Positions 1 to 7,931 of a stretch of 64,000 bases of DNA are shown one piece after another. Position 1 is the stretch's first letter. Every line of letters starts with the position of its first letter. This DNA is from Kluyvera sp047971185 (GTDB taxonomy: Bacteria; Pseudomonadota; Gammaproteobacteria; Enterobacterales; Enterobacteriaceae): the NCBI RefSeq assembly GCF_047971185.1, contig NZ_JBKDZH010000057.1, forward strand, positions 1 through 64,000. The letters run 5' to 3'. The notes under the pieces are model-generated. The model was not told where the DNA came from. It searched no databases and saw only the letters and a program-made list of their open reading frames with translations. Both the position numbers and the translations under genes were made by a program.

Positions 1-163
1 GTTTCCAGTAGTTATCCCCCTCCATCGGGCAGTTTCCCAGACATTACTCACCCGTCCGCCACTCGTCAGCGAAGCAGCAAGCTGCTTCCTGTTACCGTTC
101 GACTTGCATGTGTTAGGCCTGCCGCCAGCGTTCAATCTGAGCCATGATCAAACTCTTCAATAT
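1..163 (-). rRNA. 16S ribosomal RNA, 5' part (runs off the left edge)
   Basis: The reverse complement reads the universal 16S 5' end, including GAGTTTGATCATGGCTCAG, followed by the V1 loop with GCAGCTTGCTGCTTCGCTGAC typical of enterobacteria. By alignment with the E. coli 5' end the mature terminus is near 163, with T at the second base (ATATTGAAG instead of AAATTGAAG). Only about the first 160 nt are inside the window; the rest of the rRNA operon lies beyond position 1. The CCCGATGGAGGGGGATAACT stretch fits Citrobacter or Kluyvera-like genera but is not diagnostic. Confidence 0.97.
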
Positions 164-292
164 AAGTTTGATGCTCGTGAATTAAACTTCGTAAGGAATT
201 ACGTGTTCACTCAGAGACTTGGTATTCATTTATTGTCCGACGACATTAAGAATCCATGTCACTATGAGTGCCCACACAGATTGTCTGATAAA

Positions 293-304
293 TTGTTAAA
301 GAGC
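293..304 (-). promoter_or_regulatory. rRNA leader boxA antitermination signal
   Basis: On the minus strand this reads GCTCTTTAACAA, the boxA core of rRNA leaders, which recruits the Nus antitermination complex. It is followed in the leader by the conserved ATTTATCAGACAATCTGTG block at about 274-293, ahead of 16S. Confidence 0.85.
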
Positions 305-342
305 GGTGCCGCTTCGCTTTTTCTCAGCGGCGCGGGGTGTGA

Positions 343-370
343 ATATTACGCCACCCTGCTACGAAGTCAA
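343..370 (-). promoter_or_regulatory. rRNA operon promoter P2
   Basis: Minus strand -35 TTGACT (365-370) and -10 TAATAT (343-348) with a 16-bp spacer, followed by a GC-rich discriminator, as in E. coli rrn P2. It lies about 180 bp upstream of mature 16S. Confidence 0.8.
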
Positions 371-460
371 GCGTTTAATTTGCTTTCTTCGCCGAAGTTC
401 TCAGGAGAACCTCGCTGACCCGGCGGCTTGCTTGCCGTTGTTCCGTGTCAGTGGAGGCGC

Positions 461-488
461 ATTATAGGGAGAAAATGAGAAGCCGCAA
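461..488 (-). promoter_or_regulatory. rRNA operon promoter P1
   Basis: Minus strand -10 TATAAT (461-466), -35 TTGCGG (483-488), spacer 16 bp, followed by GCGCCTCCACTGACACGG, which closely resembles E. coli rrn P1 with its GC-rich discriminator. An AT-rich stretch at 490-545 upstream could hold an UP element and Fis sites. P1 and P2 lie about 120 bp apart, as expected for an rrn operon. Confidence 0.85.
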
Positions 489-562
489 GCATAAAATAGA
501 AAAAACTTTTCGTTCGCCTATTTTTCATCCAACCCTCTTATTTTTGCCTGGTTTTTAAACAA

Positions 563-587
563 AAACGAGCCCCGAGGGGCTCGTTTT
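563..587 (-). terminator. clpB intrinsic terminator
   Basis: GC-rich hairpin (GAGCCC / GGGCTC flanked by complementary A and T runs) just after the clpB stop; on the minus strand it is followed by a T-rich run. The symmetric A/T flanks could let it work in both directions. Confidence 0.8.
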
Positions 588-601
588 CTTCTTTTTGTGA
601 C

Positions 602-3175
602 TTACTGCACTGCCACAATCTGGTCGTCTTTCACTTCCAGGCGGATAGTTTTGCCCGGCAGCAGTTCGCCTGACAAGATTTGCTGCGCCAGCGGGTTTTC
701 AATCTGCTGCTGGATAGCACGTTTCAGCGGACGCGCCCCGTACACCGGATCGTAACCATTTTTACTTAGCAGCTGCAGCGCCTCATCGGAAATAGTGGTT
801 TCATAGCCACGTTCTTCCAGACGCTGATACAGTCGTTGCAGCTGAATCTGGGCAATCGACGCGATATGTGTTTCGCCCAACGGATGGAACACAACAACTT
901 CATCGATACGGTTAATGAACTCTGGACGGAAGCTGTGGCTCACCACGCCCAGCACCAGATCTTTCATATGGCCGTAATCCAGCTCGCCAAAACGCTCCTG
1001 AATCAGATCCGAACCGAGGTTCGAAGTCATGATCACCACCGTGTTACGGAAATCGACCGTTCTCCCCTGCCCGTCGGTCAGACGACCGTCGTCCAGCACC
1101 TGCAACAGAATGTTGAAGACATCCGGATGCGCTTTCTCCACCTCATCCAGCAGAATCACGGAGTAAGGGCGACGACGTACCGCTTCTGTCAGATAGCCGC
1201 CTTCTTCATAGCCAACGTATCCCGGAGGCGCACCGACCAGGCGAGACACGGAGTGTTTCTCCATAAACTCGGACATATCGATACGCACCATCGCGTCGTC
1301 GCTGTCGAACATAAAGTTAGCCAGCGCTTTACACAGTTCGGTTTTACCTACCCCGGTTGGCCCCAGGAACAGGAATGAACCGATTGGGCGATTCGGGTCA
1401 GACAGCCCGGCACGGCTACGGCGAATCGCGTTCGATACCGCTTCTACCGCTTCGTTCTGGCCAATCACGCGGCTGTGCAGATCCTGCTCCATACGCAGCA
1501 GCTTCTCACGCTCACCTTCCAGCATGCGGGCCACCGGAATACCGGTCCAGCGCGCCAGCACTTCGGCAATTTCCGCATCCGTCACTTTATTACGCAACAG
1601 ACGCATGGTTTTGCCTTCCGACTGGGTCGCAGCTTCCAGCTGTTTTTCCAGCTCAGGGATTTTGCCGTACTGCAGCTCGGACATCCGCGCCAGGTCGCCA
1701 ACGCGACGCGCCTGCTCAATGGCGATCTTCGCCTGCTCCAGCTCGGCCTTAATTGTCTGCGTACCGGAGAGCGACGCTTTTTCCGCTTTCCACTCTTCTT
1801 CTAGCTCAGAGTACTGACGTTCTTTGTCGTTCAGCTCATCGTTCAGCATATCGAGACGTTTTTTACTCGCCTCGTCAGACTCTTTCATCAGCGCCTGCTG
1901 TTCCAGCTTCAGCTGGATAATACGGCGGTCAAGTCGGTCCAGCTCTTCCGGCTTGGAGTCAATCTGCATACGAATGCTGGACGCCGCTTCATCGATCAGG
2001 TCGATGGCTTTATCCGGCAGCTGACGGTCAGCAATATAGCGGTGAGACAGCGTCGCTGCCGCGACAATTGCCGGGTCGGTGATCTGCACATGGTGGTGCA
2101 GCTCATAGCGCTCTTTCAGGCCACGCAGAATAGCGATGGTATCTTCCACCGAAGGCTCTACGACGAACACTTTCTGGAATCGACGTTCCAGCGCGGCATC
2201 TTTTTCAATGTACTGACGATATTCATCCAGCGTGGTCGCCCCTACGCAGTGCAGCTCCCCACGCGCCAGCGCCGGTTTCAGCATGTTGCCGGCATCCATT
2301 GCGCCGTCGGCTTTACCCGCGCCAACCATGGTGTGCAGCTCGTCGATAAACAGGATGACGTTGCCTTCCTGTTTGGCCAGATCGTTCAGCACGCCTTTCA
2401 GGCGCTCTTCAAACTCACCGCGGTATTTCGCCCCGGCCACCAGCGCGCCCATATCCAGCGCCAGCACGCGACGGCCTTTCAGGCCTTCCGGTACTTCACC
2501 GTTAATAATGCGCTGCGCCAGCCCTTCGACGATGGCGGTTTTACCGACTCCCGGCTCACCGATCAATACCGGGTTGTTTTTGGTACGACGTTGCAGTACC
2601 TGAATGGTACGGCGAATTTCTTCATCACGGCCGATAACCGGGTCGAGCTTGCCCTGCTCGGCACGCTCGGTCAGATCGACAGTGTATTTTTTCAATGCCT
2701 GACGTTGGTCTTCGGCACCCTGGTCGTTCACGCTTTCACCTCCGCGCATCTGTTCAATGGCCTGAGTGATATTGGCGGTAGTTGCGCCTGCAGTTTTCAG
2801 CAGGTCGGTCAGAGTGCCACGAGACTCAAGCGCCGCCAGAACGAACAGTTCCGACGAAATAAAGTTATCGCCGCGTTTTTGCGCCAGCTTGTCGCACAGA
2901 TTCAGCACGCGCATCAGATCCTGAGACGGCTGCACGTCTCCCCCGGTGCCTTCCACCTGAGGTAAACGGCTCAGCGCCTGATCGATAGCCGTGCGTAGCT
3001 GGCCGGCGTTAATGCCCGCGGACGTTAATAAAGGACGTACCGAGCCCCCTTCCTGATTCAGCAAGGCGCTCATTAAATGAAGAGGTTCGATAAATTGGTT
3101 GTCGTGCCCCAGTGCGAGTGACTGAGCATCGGCAAGAGCAAGCTGGAATTTATTGGTAAGACGATCCAGACGCAT
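602..3175 (-). CDS. clpB: ClpB protein disaggregase
   Basis: Hexameric AAA+ chaperone that, with DnaK/DnaJ/GrpE, pulls apart aggregated proteins in the cytoplasm. The 857-residue product has the family layout: N-terminal Clp_N repeats, first ATPase with GEPGVGKT and the Walker B strand ending FIDELH, a long coiled-coil middle domain (about 410-530), and a second ATPase with GPTGVGKT and ILLDEVEKAHP. I chose the ATG at 3175 (MRLDRL) because it has GGGAGGAGTC directly upstream; an ORF start four codons earlier lacks this. A sigma-32-like promoter lies at 3216-3244. An internal translation start giving a short form without the N-domain is known in E. coli but not verified here. Confidence 0.98.
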   Translation of the reverse strand: MRLDRLTNKFQLALADAQSLALGHDNQFIEPLHLMSALLNQEGGSVRPLLTSAGINAGQLRTAIDQALSRLPQVEGTGGDVQPSQDLMRVLNLCDKLAQKRGDNFISSELFVLAALESRGTLTDLLKTAGATTANITQAIEQMRGGESVNDQGAEDQRQALKKYTVDLTERAEQGKLDPVIGRDEEIRRTIQVLQRRTKNNPVLIGEPGVGKTAIVEGLAQRIINGEVPEGLKGRRVLALDMGALVAGAKYRGEFEERLKGVLNDLAKQEGNVILFIDELHTMVGAGKADGAMDAGNMLKPALARGELHCVGATTLDEYRQYIEKDAALERRFQKVFVVEPSVEDTIAILRGLKERYELHHHVQITDPAIVAAATLSHRYIADRQLPDKAIDLIDEAASSIRMQIDSKPEELDRLDRRIIQLKLEQQALMKESDEASKKRLDMLNDELNDKERQYSELEEEWKAEKASLSGTQTIKAELEQAKIAIEQARRVGDLARMSELQYGKIPELEKQLEAATQSEGKTMRLLRNKVTDAEIAEVLARWTGIPVARMLEGEREKLLRMEQDLHSRVIGQNEAVEAVSNAIRRSRAGLSDPNRPIGSFLFLGPTGVGKTELCKALANFMFDSDDAMVRIDMSEFMEKHSVSRLVGAPPGYVGYEEGGYLTEAVRRRPYSVILLDEVEKAHPDVFNILLQVLDDGRLTDGQGRTVDFRNTVVIMTSNLGSDLIQERFGELDYGHMKDLVLGVVSHSFRPEFINRIDEVVVFHPLGETHIASIAQIQLQRLYQRLEERGYETTISDEALQLLSKNGYDPVYGARPLKRAIQQQIENPLAQQILSGELLPGKTIRLEVKDDQIVAVQ

Positions 3176-3215
3176 GACTCCTCCCATATATAGGTCAATT
3201 TTGCTACAGGAGATT

Positions 3216-3244
3216 AAATGAGGTCATCCCTCAATTATTCAAGG
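3216..3244 (-). promoter_or_regulatory. Heat-shock (sigma-32) promoter of clpB
   Basis: Minus strand -35 CCTTGAA (3238-3244) and -10 CCTCATTT (3216-3223), 14-bp spacer. This matches the sigma-32 pattern CTTGAA - 13 to 15 - CCCCATnT and lies about 40 bp upstream of the clpB start. Confidence 0.8.
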
Positions 3245-3305
3245 TTAAATGACCTGGTCTATGAGAAAAAAATATCTGCCTTCTGGATCGTCTTGATTCT
3301 ATAGG

Positions 3306-4037
3306 TTATATCAGCCAGATGAAACTTGCCATACGACCCGTAATACGGTCGCGGCGATATGAGAAGAAATCATCCTTTTCGCTGAGAGTACAGCGGTCCC
3401 CGCCGTATATCGCGGTGACGCCGACGTTAGCCAGACGCTGACGCGCGAGCTGATAAATATCGGCGAAGTATTTCTCTCCCACCGGGCGGAACGCGCGTTC
3501 AGCGTTGGCGTCTTTCGCCATAAACGCTTCGCGCACCTCCGGGCCCACTTCAAACGCCTGTGGGCCAATCGCCGGGCCAAGCCAGGCCATGATGTTATCC
3601 GGGCTGTCTTTGAAGCAGGCTACGGTCTCTTCCAGCACGCCGTCGCACAGGCCGCGCCAGCCGGCATGGGCTGCCGCCACTTCGCTGCCCGCACGGTTGC
3701 AGAATAACACCGGTAAACAATCGGCTGTCATCACCGCACACACGGTCCCGGGGGTATTACTGTATGAGGCATCAGCGCGTTTCGAAGCATACGGCTCGCC
3801 GGTCAGGTGCAGCACATCTTTGCCGTGCACCTGTTCCAGCCATACCGGTTTCGACGGCAGCTTGCCCGCCGCGAACATGCGCTTGCGGTTCTCTTCAACG
3901 TGCTCAAGGTTATCGCCACAGTGCGCGCCGAGATTCAGCGAATCCCACGCGCCTTCGCTGACTCCGCCGACGCGCGTTGAACTACAGGCGGCCACGCCTT
4001 GCGGCAGCGGCCATTCCGGGACAATGATTTTGGTCAT
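3306..4037 (-). CDS. pgeF: Polyphenol oxidase / peptidoglycan editing factor PgeF (YfiH)
   Basis: Cytoplasmic protein of the DUF152 (laccase-like) family. In E. coli it has been linked to removal of mis-incorporated amino acids from peptidoglycan precursors. The 243-residue product is the usual length and shows the conserved metal-site residues H71 (EQVHGKD), C107 (TADCLPV) and H124 (AAAHAGWRG). The start codon overlaps the rluD stop by 4 bp (ATGA), so it is very likely translated with rluD as one operon, as in E. coli. No terminator is obvious between it and the clpB promoter. Confidence 0.95.
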   Translation of the reverse strand: MTKIIVPEWPLPQGVAACSSTRVGGVSEGAWDSLNLGAHCGDNLEHVEENRKRMFAAGKLPSKPVWLEQVHGKDVLHLTGEPYASKRADASYSNTPGTVCAVMTADCLPVLFCNRAGSEVAAAHAGWRGLCDGVLEETVACFKDSPDNIMAWLGPAIGPQAFEVGPEVREAFMAKDANAERAFRPVGEKYFADIYQLARQRLANVGVTAIYGGDRCTLSEKDDFFSYRRDRITGRMASFIWLI

Positions 4038-5014
4038 AGCCAGTCTACGTCATCCTTATGTTCTTCAAAGTCGGCGCGCATCTCAGCGATCAAATCGACC
4101 ATATCCTGCGGGATAGGCGCGTGCCACTCCATTTCAATCCCCGAGATCGGGTGATAGAGGCGCAGCATGGTGGCATGCAGCGCCTGGCGATCAAACTTAC
4201 GCAGTGCGGAGATGAACGCATCAGATGCGCCTTTTGGCGGACGCGGACGACCACCGTAGACCTGGTCGCCCACCAGCGGATGGGTGATGTGCGCCATGTG
4301 CACGCGGATCTGGTGCGTACGCCCGGTTTCCAGACGCAGTCGCAGACGCGTGTGCACACGGAAGTGTTCCATAATGCGATAGTGCGTTACCGCCGGTTTG
4401 CCCATCGGGTGAACCGCCATGTGCGTACGCTTGGTGGGGTGACGGCTAATCGGTTCCTCAACGGTACCGCCCGCCGTCATATGACCAATCGCCACCGCTT
4501 CATACTCGCGGGTGATCTCACGCAGCTGCAGCGATTCAACCAGACGCGTTTGCGCCGGAACGGTTTTCGCTACCACCATCAGCCCGGTGGTGTCTTTATC
4601 CAGACGATGGACGATGCCCGCGCGCGGTACATCTGCAATCGGCGGATAGTAGTGCAGCAGCGCATTCAGCACCGTGCCATCCGGGTTACCGGCGCCCGGG
4701 TGAACCACCAGATCGCGCGGCTTGTTGATGACGAGAATATCTTCATCTTCATATACAATATCGAGTGGGATATCCTGCGCTTCAAAGCGGATCTCTTCGT
4801 CGATTTCCGCATCGATAGCGACGGACTCGCCACCCATGACTTTTTCTTTCGGCTTGTCTGAAACTTTGCCGTTGACCTGAACGCGCTGGTCGAGGATCCA
4901 CTCTTTTATGCGCGATCGCGAATAATCAGGGAACATTTCGGCCAAAGCCTGATCTAAGCGTTGACCGAGTTGTGACTCGGACACCGTTGCGGTGAGTTGT
5001 ACTCGTTGTGCCAT
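4034..5014 (-). CDS. rluD: 23S rRNA pseudouridine(1911/1915/1917) synthase RluD
   Basis: Makes three pseudouridines in helix 69 of 23S rRNA, important for ribosome assembly and termination. The 326-residue protein has an N-terminal S4 RNA-binding domain (about 18-80) and a catalytic domain with the RluA-family motif HRLDKDT at 136-142, catalytic D139. The ATG at 5014 (MAQRVQL) matches the E. coli start; a longer in-frame extension upstream is non-conserved. It diverges from bamD. Confidence 0.97.
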   Translation of the reverse strand: MAQRVQLTATVSESQLGQRLDQALAEMFPDYSRSRIKEWILDQRVQVNGKVSDKPKEKVMGGESVAIDAEIDEEIRFEAQDIPLDIVYEDEDILVINKPRDLVVHPGAGNPDGTVLNALLHYYPPIADVPRAGIVHRLDKDTTGLMVVAKTVPAQTRLVESLQLREITREYEAVAIGHMTAGGTVEEPISRHPTKRTHMAVHPMGKPAVTHYRIMEHFRVHTRLRLRLETGRTHQIRVHMAHITHPLVGDQVYGGRPRPPKGASDAFISALRKFDRQALHATMLRLYHPISGIEMEWHAPIPQDMVDLIAEMRADFEEHKDDVDWL

Positions 5015-5146
5015 ATACAGCTTCTTCGTTAACGTTGGGTTTTTACGGCTTCGCCGTTTAATATAGTGTGCTATTGTAGCTGGTCTTAATCGGGAACAGG
5101 AACTGTGAATATCCCGTATAAACATTTTGAGGAAAGTCAAAACGTC

Positions 5147-5890
5147 ATGACGCGCATGAAATATCTGGTGGCAGCGGCCACGTTGAGCCTGGCTTTGGCG
5201 GGGTGCTCTGGTTCAAAGGAAGAGGTTCCTGATAGTCCGCCTAATGAAATCTACGCAACTGCTCAGCAAAAGCTGCAGGACGGTAACTGGAAACAGGCAA
5301 TAACGCAACTGGAAGCGTTGGATAATCGCTATCCGTTCGGGCCATATTCTCAGCAGGTACAGCTGGATCTGATCTACGCATACTACAAAAATGCCGATCT
5401 GCCGCTGGCTCAGGCCGCCATTGACCGTTTCATTCGCCTGAACCCGACGCACCCGAACATCGACTACGTGATGTACATGCGCGGCTTAACCAACATGGCG
5501 CTGGACGATAGCGCGCTGCAAGGTTTCTTCGGCGTCGATCGCTCCGACCGCGACCCGCAGCACGCCCGTGACGCATTCAACGACTTCTCGAAGCTGGTGC
5601 GCGGCTACCCGAACAGTCAATACGTCACCGATGCCAACAAGCGTCTGATCTTCCTGAAAGACCGTCTGGCGAAGTATGAACTTTCCGTTGTTGATTACTA
5701 CACCGCCCGCGGCGCGTGGGTTGCCGTGGTGAACCGCGTTGAAAATATGATGCGTAACTTCCCGGATACCCAGGCGACTCGCGACGCCCTGCCGAAGATG
5801 GAAAACGCCTACCGTGAAATGCAGATGACGGCGCAGGCTGACAAAGTGGCAAAAATCATTGCCGCCAACGGCAAAAGCACGCAGTCCTGA
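5147..5890 (+). CDS. bamD: Outer membrane assembly lipoprotein BamD
   Basis: Essential lipoprotein of the BAM complex that folds beta-barrel proteins into the outer membrane. The 247-residue product begins with a lipoprotein signal (LALAGC, lipidated C20) followed by tetratricopeptide repeats, and is almost identical to E. coli BamD. The start at 5147 (MTRMKYL) is preceded by TTGAGGAAAG; an earlier in-frame start is rejected because the extension is not part of the family. Divergent from rluD and followed by a strong terminator. Confidence 0.97.
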   Translation: MTRMKYLVAAATLSLALAGCSGSKEEVPDSPPNEIYATAQQKLQDGNWKQAITQLEALDNRYPFGPYSQQVQLDLIYAYYKNADLPLAQAAIDRFIRLNPTHPNIDYVMYMRGLTNMALDDSALQGFFGVDRSDRDPQHARDAFNDFSKLVRGYPNSQYVTDANKRLIFLKDRLAKYELSVVDYYTARGAWVAVVNRVENMMRNFPDTQATRDALPKMENAYREMQMTAQADKVAKIIAANGKSTQS

Positions 5891-5911
5891 TTCAAACTTT
5901 CAGAAAGCAAA

Positions 5912-5940
5912 ACGGCAGCCCGATGGCTGCCGTTTTTTTA
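5912..5940 (+). terminator. bamD terminator
   Basis: Perfect 9-bp stem ACGGCAGCC / GGCTGCCGT with a CGAT loop, followed by seven Ts. Confidence 0.92.
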
Positions 5941-6082
5941 TTCGGTTTAATGATTTGCTGAAGCGGTTTAGCGCCAGGTCATCCTATCAAATATGGCTGT
6001 ATTTTCGCGAACCGACAAGTAAAAAATCCCTTCTTCCTGTCCTGACTCACAAAATGGATGCACTGACAAAAAGCGACAAAAT

Positions 6083-6126
6083 AATGTGATCTTTATCACA
6101 CATTTTAACCAAATCCGAGGTATGCT
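6083..6126 (+). promoter_or_regulatory. CRP site and promoter of raiA
   Basis: The near-palindrome TGTGATCTTTATCACA (22-bp site about 6083-6104) is an excellent CRP match. A TATGCT -10 hexamer lies at 6121-6126. A start near 6133 would put the CRP centre at about -40, the class II activation geometry. There is no good -35 hexamer, which fits activator dependence. Regulation of raiA by CRP is known in E. coli. Confidence 0.75.
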
Positions 6127-6162
6127 GGAATCACCAAGACGGAAAGACAAGAGGTAAAATTT

Positions 6163-6504
6163 ATGACAATGAACATTACCAGTAAACAAATGGAAATTAC
6201 TCCGGCTATTCGCCAGCATGTCGCAGACCGTCTCGCAAAATTGGAAAAATGGCAAACCCACTTAATCAACCCGCATATCATTCTGTCTAAAGAGCCACAG
6301 GGATTTGTAGCGGACGCCACGATGAATACCCCGAACGGGCATCTGGTCGCCAGTGCGAAACATGAAGATATGTACACCGCCATTAACGAATTGATCAACA
6401 AGCTGGAACGGCAGCTCAATAAGGTGCAACACAAAGGGGAAGCCCGTCGCGCCGCAACGTCGGTGAAAGACGCAAGCTTCGTGGAAGAAGTTGAGGAAGA
6501 GTAA
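6163..6504 (+). CDS. raiA: Ribosome-associated inhibitor RaiA (YfiA)
   Basis: Cold-shock and stationary-phase factor that binds between the 30S A and P sites, stalls initiation and blocks 100S dimer formation. The 113-residue product is nearly identical to E. coli RaiA, including the beta-alpha-beta-beta-beta-alpha HPF fold sequence and the acidic C-terminus VEEVEEE. AGAGGTAAA precedes the ATG. Single gene with its own promoter and terminator. Confidence 0.98.
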   Translation: MTMNITSKQMEITPAIRQHVADRLAKLEKWQTHLINPHIILSKEPQGFVADATMNTPNGHLVASAKHEDMYTAINELINKLERQLNKVQHKGEARRAATSVKDASFVEEVEEE

Positions 6505-6535
6505 ACTGAACTTTGTACTTTAATGTGTATCGCCA

Positions 6536-6560
6536 ACGCGCCTTCGGGCGCGTTTTTTAT
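6536..6560 (+). terminator. raiA terminator
   Basis: ACGCGCC - TTCG - GGCGCGT hairpin (6536-6553) with a stable UUCG-type loop, followed by a run of Ts. Confidence 0.92.
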
Positions 6561-6622
6561 TGACAGAACGAAAACAGAACGAGTACTGTAAAACCTCATT
6601 ACGCTAAGGATTTAGCCAGACA

Positions 6623-6670
6623 GTGAAACTGCTACCGTTTTTCTTCGCATTCTTTTTTACCTTCCCCTGA
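6623..6670 (+). CDS. pheL: pheA leader peptide PheL
   Basis: A 15-codon peptide reading [15 protein letters not shown], with seven phenylalanines. Ribosome stalling at these codons when Phe-tRNA is scarce controls transcription attenuation of pheA. The start here is GTG, with AAGGA about 12 nt upstream; E. coli PheL is [15 protein letters not shown], so residues 3 and 4 differ. It is too short for ordinary gene callers but supported by its position and by the attenuator at 6718-6745. Confidence 0.93.
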   Translation: [15 protein letters not shown]

Positions 6671-6717
6671 ATGGGAGGCGTTTCGTCGTGCGATAAAGAA
6701 TGCGAAGACGAACAATA

Positions 6718-6745
6718 AGGCCTCCCACACCGGGGGGCCTTTTTT
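6718..6745 (+). terminator. pheA attenuator (transcription terminator of the leader)
   Basis: AGGCCTCCC (718-726) pairs with GGGGGGCCT (732-740), followed by a T run, 25 nt before the pheA start. Upstream segments (for example ATGGGAGGCG at 6671-6680, complementary to the 5' arm region) can form the competing antiterminator, as in the E. coli phe attenuator. Confidence 0.9.
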
Positions 6746-6770
6746 ATTGATAACAAGAAAGGCAAACATA

Positions 6771-7931
6771 ATGACTTCGGAAAACCCGTTACTGGCGATA
6801 CGCGATAAGATAAGCGCCCTCGATGAGAAATTAGTGAGCCTGCTGGCTGAACGTCGTGGCCTGGCCATTGAGGTTGGCAAAGCCAAGCTGGCATCTCACC
6901 GCCCGGTGCGCGACATCGATCGCGAGCGCGACCTGCTGGAGCGCCTGATTACGCTGGGCAAAACCCACCAGCTTGACGCCCACTACATCACCCGTCTGTT
7001 CCAGCTTATCATCGAAGATTCCGTCCTTACCCAGCAGACGCTGCTGCAGCAGCATCTGAATAAGATTAACCCGCACTCGGCGCGTATCGCCTTCCTGGGC
7101 CCAAAAGGTTCCTATTCGCACCTGGCGGCCCGCCAGTACGCCGCTCGCCACTTCGAGCAGTTCATCGAAAGCGGCTGTCTGAAGTTTGCCGATATCTTCA
7201 ACCAGGTGGAAACCGGCCAGGCCGACTACGCCGTGGTGCCGATTGAAAACACCAGCTCCGGCGGGATTAACGACGTCTATGACCTGTTGCAGCACACCAG
7301 CCTGTCAATCGTCGGCGAAATGACGGTGCCCATCGACCACTGCGTGCTGGTGAACGGCACAACCTCGCTTGAGGCCATTGAAACGGTGTATAGCCACCCG
7401 CAACCGTTCCAGCAGTGCAGCCAGTTCCTGAGCCATTATCCGCAGTGGAAAATTGAGTACACCGAGAGCACCTCGGCGGCGATGGAGAAAGTCGCGCAGG
7501 CCAACTCACCGGCCGTCGCGGCGCTGGGCAGCGAAGCCGGCGGCAAGCTGTATGGTTTGCAGGTGCTGGAGCATTGCCAGGCCAACCAGACGCAAAACAT
7601 CACCCGTTTCCTGGTGCTGGCGCGCAAGGCAGTCAACGTCTCTGACCAGGTCCCGGCGAAAACCACCCTGCTGATCGCCACCGGGCAGCAGGCCGGTGCG
7701 CTGGTAGAAGCGCTGCTGGTACTGCGTAACCACAACCTGATTATGACCAAGCTTGAATCGCGCCCGATTCACGGCAACCCGTGGGAAGAGATGTTTTATC
7801 TCGACGTCCAGGCGAACCTGGACGCGCTGCCGATGCAAAAGGCGCTGAAAGAGCTCTCCGGCATTACCCGATCCATGAAGGTGCTGGGCTGCTACCCGAG
7901 CGAGAACGTGGTGCCGGTTGATCCGGTTTAA
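6771..7931 (+). CDS. pheA: Bifunctional chorismate mutase / prephenate dehydratase (P-protein)
   Basis: Converts chorismate to prephenate and then to phenylpyruvate, the committed branch to phenylalanine. The 386-residue protein has an N-terminal AroQ chorismate mutase domain (about 1-90), the dehydratase domain with the NITRF motif, and a C-terminal ACT domain containing GALVEALLVLRNHN and ESRPIHGNPW, the phenylalanine feedback site. The ATG at 6771 (MTSENPL) matches E. coli and has AAAGG upstream; an earlier start would lie inside the attenuator. The stop codon overlaps that of the convergent SMP-30 gene (shared TTAA). Confidence 0.98.
   Translation: MTSENPLLAIRDKISALDEKLVSLLAERRGLAIEVGKAKLASHRPVRDIDRERDLLERLITLGKTHQLDAHYITRLFQLIIEDSVLTQQTLLQQHLNKINPHSARIAFLGPKGSYSHLAARQYAARHFEQFIESGCLKFADIFNQVETGQADYAVVPIENTSSGGINDVYDLLQHTSLSIVGEMTVPIDHCVLVNGTTSLEAIETVYSHPQPFQQCSQFLSHYPQWKIEYTESTSAAMEKVAQANSPAVAALGSEAGGKLYGLQVLEHCQANQTQNITRFLVLARKAVNVSDQVPAKTTLLIATGQQAGALVEALLVLRNHNLIMTKLESRPIHGNPWEEMFYLDVQANLDALPMQKALKELSGITRSMKVLGCYPSENVVPVDPV

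Noticed and set aside
104..418. Plus-strand 104-codon open frame
   Set aside because: It lies over the 16S 5' end and rRNA leader and promoter, transcribed on the other strand.
836..2965. Several long plus-strand frames opposite clpB
   Set aside because: Antisense shadows of a strongly conserved GC-rich gene; no ribosome sites or recognised domains.
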